Assembly: GCF_041154485.1 (NCBI RefSeq) | Contig: NZ_AP028669.1 | Span: forward strand, 1,054,001-1,118,000 | Origin: Variovorax sp. V93 | GTDB taxonomy: Bacteria > Pseudomonadota > Gammaproteobacteria > Burkholderiales > Burkholderiaceae_C | Direction of reading: 5' to 3' | Length of the DNA: 64,000 nucleotides | Shown: one piece after another, positions 62,639 through 64,000 of the stretch | How the letters are laid out: each line of letters begins with the position of its first letter | Numbering within the stretch: position 1 is the stretch's first letter | Notes under the pieces: generated by a model | What the model was told of the DNA's origin: nothing | Database searches by the model: none | The model's input: only the letters and a program-made list of their open reading frames with translations | Program-made: the position numbers and the translations under genes

Positions 62639-63148
62639 TCAGCGTGTCGGCGCCGGCATCGGGGCCGGCATGGGCATCGGCTCCATGGGCGCGATGGGTG
62701 CAATGGCCGGTGGCGGAACCCGCGAAGGCGCGGGCATCGGCGCCGGCATCGCAGCAGCGGGCGCCGGCATGACGACGGTGGTGACCGATTCGCGGATCAC
62801 GCCGCCGCCCATCACGCTGCCATCCACATTGCCGCGGGTGTTGCCGCTGCCGCCCATCACGCGGGCCTCGCAGTCCGCGCGATCGGCCGGTGGCTGGAGT
62901 CCGCAGCGCGCGAGGGCATTGCGCTGGTAGTCGGGTGCGCTGGTCAAGCCGCCGCGCGCAGCTTCCTGACGCGCGGCGCCGGCCTCGCGGATGCAGGCCG
63001 CGCGGTCCTGCTGGTTGTGGCCGCAGACCGCGAGTTCCTGCTGGTAGGTGGAGTCGCCGCGGCGCGACTGGGCCGGGGCCGAGGTGGCGGCGGCCAGGCC
63101 GCCCACGGCAATCAGGGCGGCAATCATCGAACGGGTGGTGCTGTTCAT
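62639..63148 (-). CDS. Secreted four-cysteine protein with Pro/Met-rich tail (paralogue 1)
   Basis: A 169-residue exported protein; the signal peptide ends at SAPAQS (about residue 28). The mature domain has two cysteine pairs, CGHNQQDRAAC (CX9C) and CGLQPPADRADC (CX10C), the pairs joined by a helix containing AARQEAARGGLTSA. A motif GSVMGGGVIRESVT follows, then a tail of about 45 residues rich in Pro, Ala and Met that ends APTR. The neighbouring upstream gene is a shorter paralogue. No known family comes to mind. Confidence 0.75.
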   Translation of the reverse strand: MNSTTRSMIAALIAVGGLAAATSAPAQSRRGDSTYQQELAVCGHNQQDRAACIREAGAARQEAARGGLTSAPDYQRNALARCGLQPPADRADCEARVMGGSGNTRGNVDGSVMGGGVIRESVTTVVMPAPAAAMPAPMPAPSRVPPPAIAPIAPMEPMPMPAPMPAPTR

Positions 63149-63228
63149 GGGGTGCTCCTTGGAGTGACCTGAGACATGAAACTGTTGGACGGGGTGGGCC
63201 GCCTCGGGTTCCGCGCGGCCGATGTCCA

Positions 63229-63636
63229 TCAGCGCGTGGGTGCGGCCGGCTGCGCCGGCAGCGGGGTCACTGTTTCGCGGATGACGCCGCCGCCCATCAC
63301 GCTGCCTTCGGTGCTGGTGCGCGCGCCGCCCTGCAGGCGGGCCTCGCAGTCGGCGCGGTCGGCCGCGGGCTGTTCGCGGCAGCGCGCCATCGCGTTGGCG
63401 TCGTAGCGGCCGGGGCTGGCGCTCGTGAGGCCATTGCGCCCCGCTTCCTGGCGCGCAGCGGCAGCCTCGCGCAGGCACGCCGCGCGGTCCTGCTGCACGC
63501 CGTCGCAGGTGGCGCGCTCCTGCTGCGCGCGCGCGGCCGTGCCGGGCGCCTGCGCGAACGATGCGCCTGGCACCAGCAAACCGCTTGCTGCAAGAAGCGC
63601 GGCAGCACAAAGGGTGGAACGAACTGTTGTTGTCAT
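63229..63636 (-). CDS. Secreted four-cysteine protein (paralogue 2)
   Basis: A 135-residue exported protein; signal peptide ends near SFAQAPG. It repeats the layout of its neighbour: CDGVQQDRAAC (CX9C), AARQEAGRNGLTSA, CREQPAADRADC (CX10C), GSVMGGGVIRETVT and a short tail ending APTR. The lack of the long Pro/Met tail is the main difference. The two genes are about 80 bases apart on the same strand and probably arose by tandem duplication. Function unknown. Confidence 0.75.
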   Translation of the reverse strand: MTTTVRSTLCAAALLAASGLLVPGASFAQAPGTAARAQQERATCDGVQQDRAACLREAAAARQEAGRNGLTSASPGRYDANAMARCREQPAADRADCEARLQGGARTSTEGSVMGGGVIRETVTPLPAQPAAPTR

Positions 63637-63806
63637 CGGGTGCTCCTGGTTAGGGCGCGCCCTCCGAAAGCGCGACCGGACATGCAGTGTGGTCCGGTGC
63701 AGGCCGTGCGGGGTGTGGGACGGCACAGACAGCAGCCCCGGCCGGACTCGCCCCTGCGTGTGGGACGTGTCCGGCATGGGCCGGCGCGCGGCCGGTCCGG
63801 TGCGTG

Positions 63807-64000
63807 TCAGCCCGCCGCGATGCGCTGCGCGAGGTGCGCGAGCGCTTCCTCGACCTGGTCGACCAGGATCAGCGACAGGTCGCCGGGCTGCAGGCGCGCC
63901 AGTGCGGTGTCGATGGCGACGAATTCGCCGCGGATCTCGTCGATGTAGCGCGTGCGCGCCGCGCCCTGCAGGCCCTGGCGCAGCAGCGCCATCACCTCGC
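63807..64000 (-). CDS. cphA: Cyanophycin synthetase, C-terminal end (partial)
   Basis: The frame is open to the right edge and ends at 63807. The visible part, EVMALLRQGLQGAAR through QPGDLSLILVDQVEEALAHL, resembles the very C-terminus of the Mur-ligase-like half of cyanophycin synthetase, which polymerises Arg and Asp. Only about 64 residues are inside, so the name is from memory of this ending and could be a CphA-like Mur ligase instead. Confidence 0.6.
   Translation of the reverse strand, partial: EVMALLRQGLQGAARTRYIDEIRGEFVAIDTALARLQPGDLSLILVDQVEEALAHLAQRIAAG

Overview
The window looks like chromosomal DNA of a high-GC betaproteobacterium, most likely a Variovorax-type member of the Comamonadaceae. 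The grounds are the strong G/C third-position bias, the gene family mix (many LysR regulators, a Bug/TctC binding protein, a DUF6279 lipoprotein, cyanophycin synthetase) and the glmU-lrp-glmS arrangement. The genus is inferred from memory of gene families; no search was run. I see no rRNA, tRNA, CRISPR array, transposase, phage gene or origin.

Layout. 1-7400: a DUF6279 lipoprotein, then cell-wall and aromatic precursor genes (glmU, an Lrp-type regulator, glmS, a DAHP synthase) and small proteins (DUF2200, a hypothetical, GIY-YIG). 7436-10934: an operon for E1-alpha, E1-beta and E2 of a branched-chain 2-oxo-acid dehydrogenase, with no E3. 10951-20555 (minus strand): a cobalamin riboswitch followed by twelve closely packed genes (cobM, cbiX, cobH, cbiD, cobL, cobI, cbiG, cobE, cbtB, cbtA, cobJ, a 2Fe-2S ferredoxin). 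These mix anaerobic-type enzymes (CbiX, CbiD, CbiG), a split CbiG/CobE pair and the CbtAB cobalt transporter. 20597-27881: a class A acid phosphatase lipoprotein, then an iron/phosphonate-type ABC importer with two paralogous ATPases and a LysR regulator. 28254-31397: a Bug-type binding protein, a tartrate/D-malate dehydrogenase and a divergent LysR regulator.

31524-45000: a mixed block holding an MltB-type transglycosylase, a Na+/H+ antiporter, an alpha/beta-hydrolase lipoprotein, an XRE-cupin regulator with a GNAT acetyltransferase, a DMT exporter with LysR, a six-hairpin glycosidase-like protein with aldose 1-epimerase, and an NmrA-like/DUF2798 pair with LysR.

44615-60376: a coherent sugar-oxidation region. 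It encodes a SMP-30 lactonase, an SDR sugar dehydrogenase, a GbpR-type LysR regulator, a ketoglutarate-semialdehyde-type aldehyde dehydrogenase, seven ABC sugar-transport genes (YtfQ- and ChvE-type binding proteins, GguAB, YtfR/YtfT/YjfF), an IlvD-type sugar-acid dehydratase and a DapA-type keto-deoxy-sugar-acid dehydratase. Together they can take an aldopentose such as L-arabinose (or a related aldose) from the periplasm through lactone, aldonate and 2-keto-3-deoxy acid to 2-oxoglutarate. The remainder holds a LysR/SDR divergent pair, an 84-aa hypothetical, two tandem secreted four-cysteine proteins and the 3' end of a probable cyanophycin synthetase.

The observations most worth following are: the twin CX9C/CX10C secreted paralogues; a palindromic repeat that has become part of a permease N-terminus; a 13-bp inverted repeat covering the promoter and start codon of the XRE-cupin gene; a small gene apparently broken by one base at 36291-36475; and shared ATTGATAT motifs at the two divergent promoters of the sugar-oxidation cluster.
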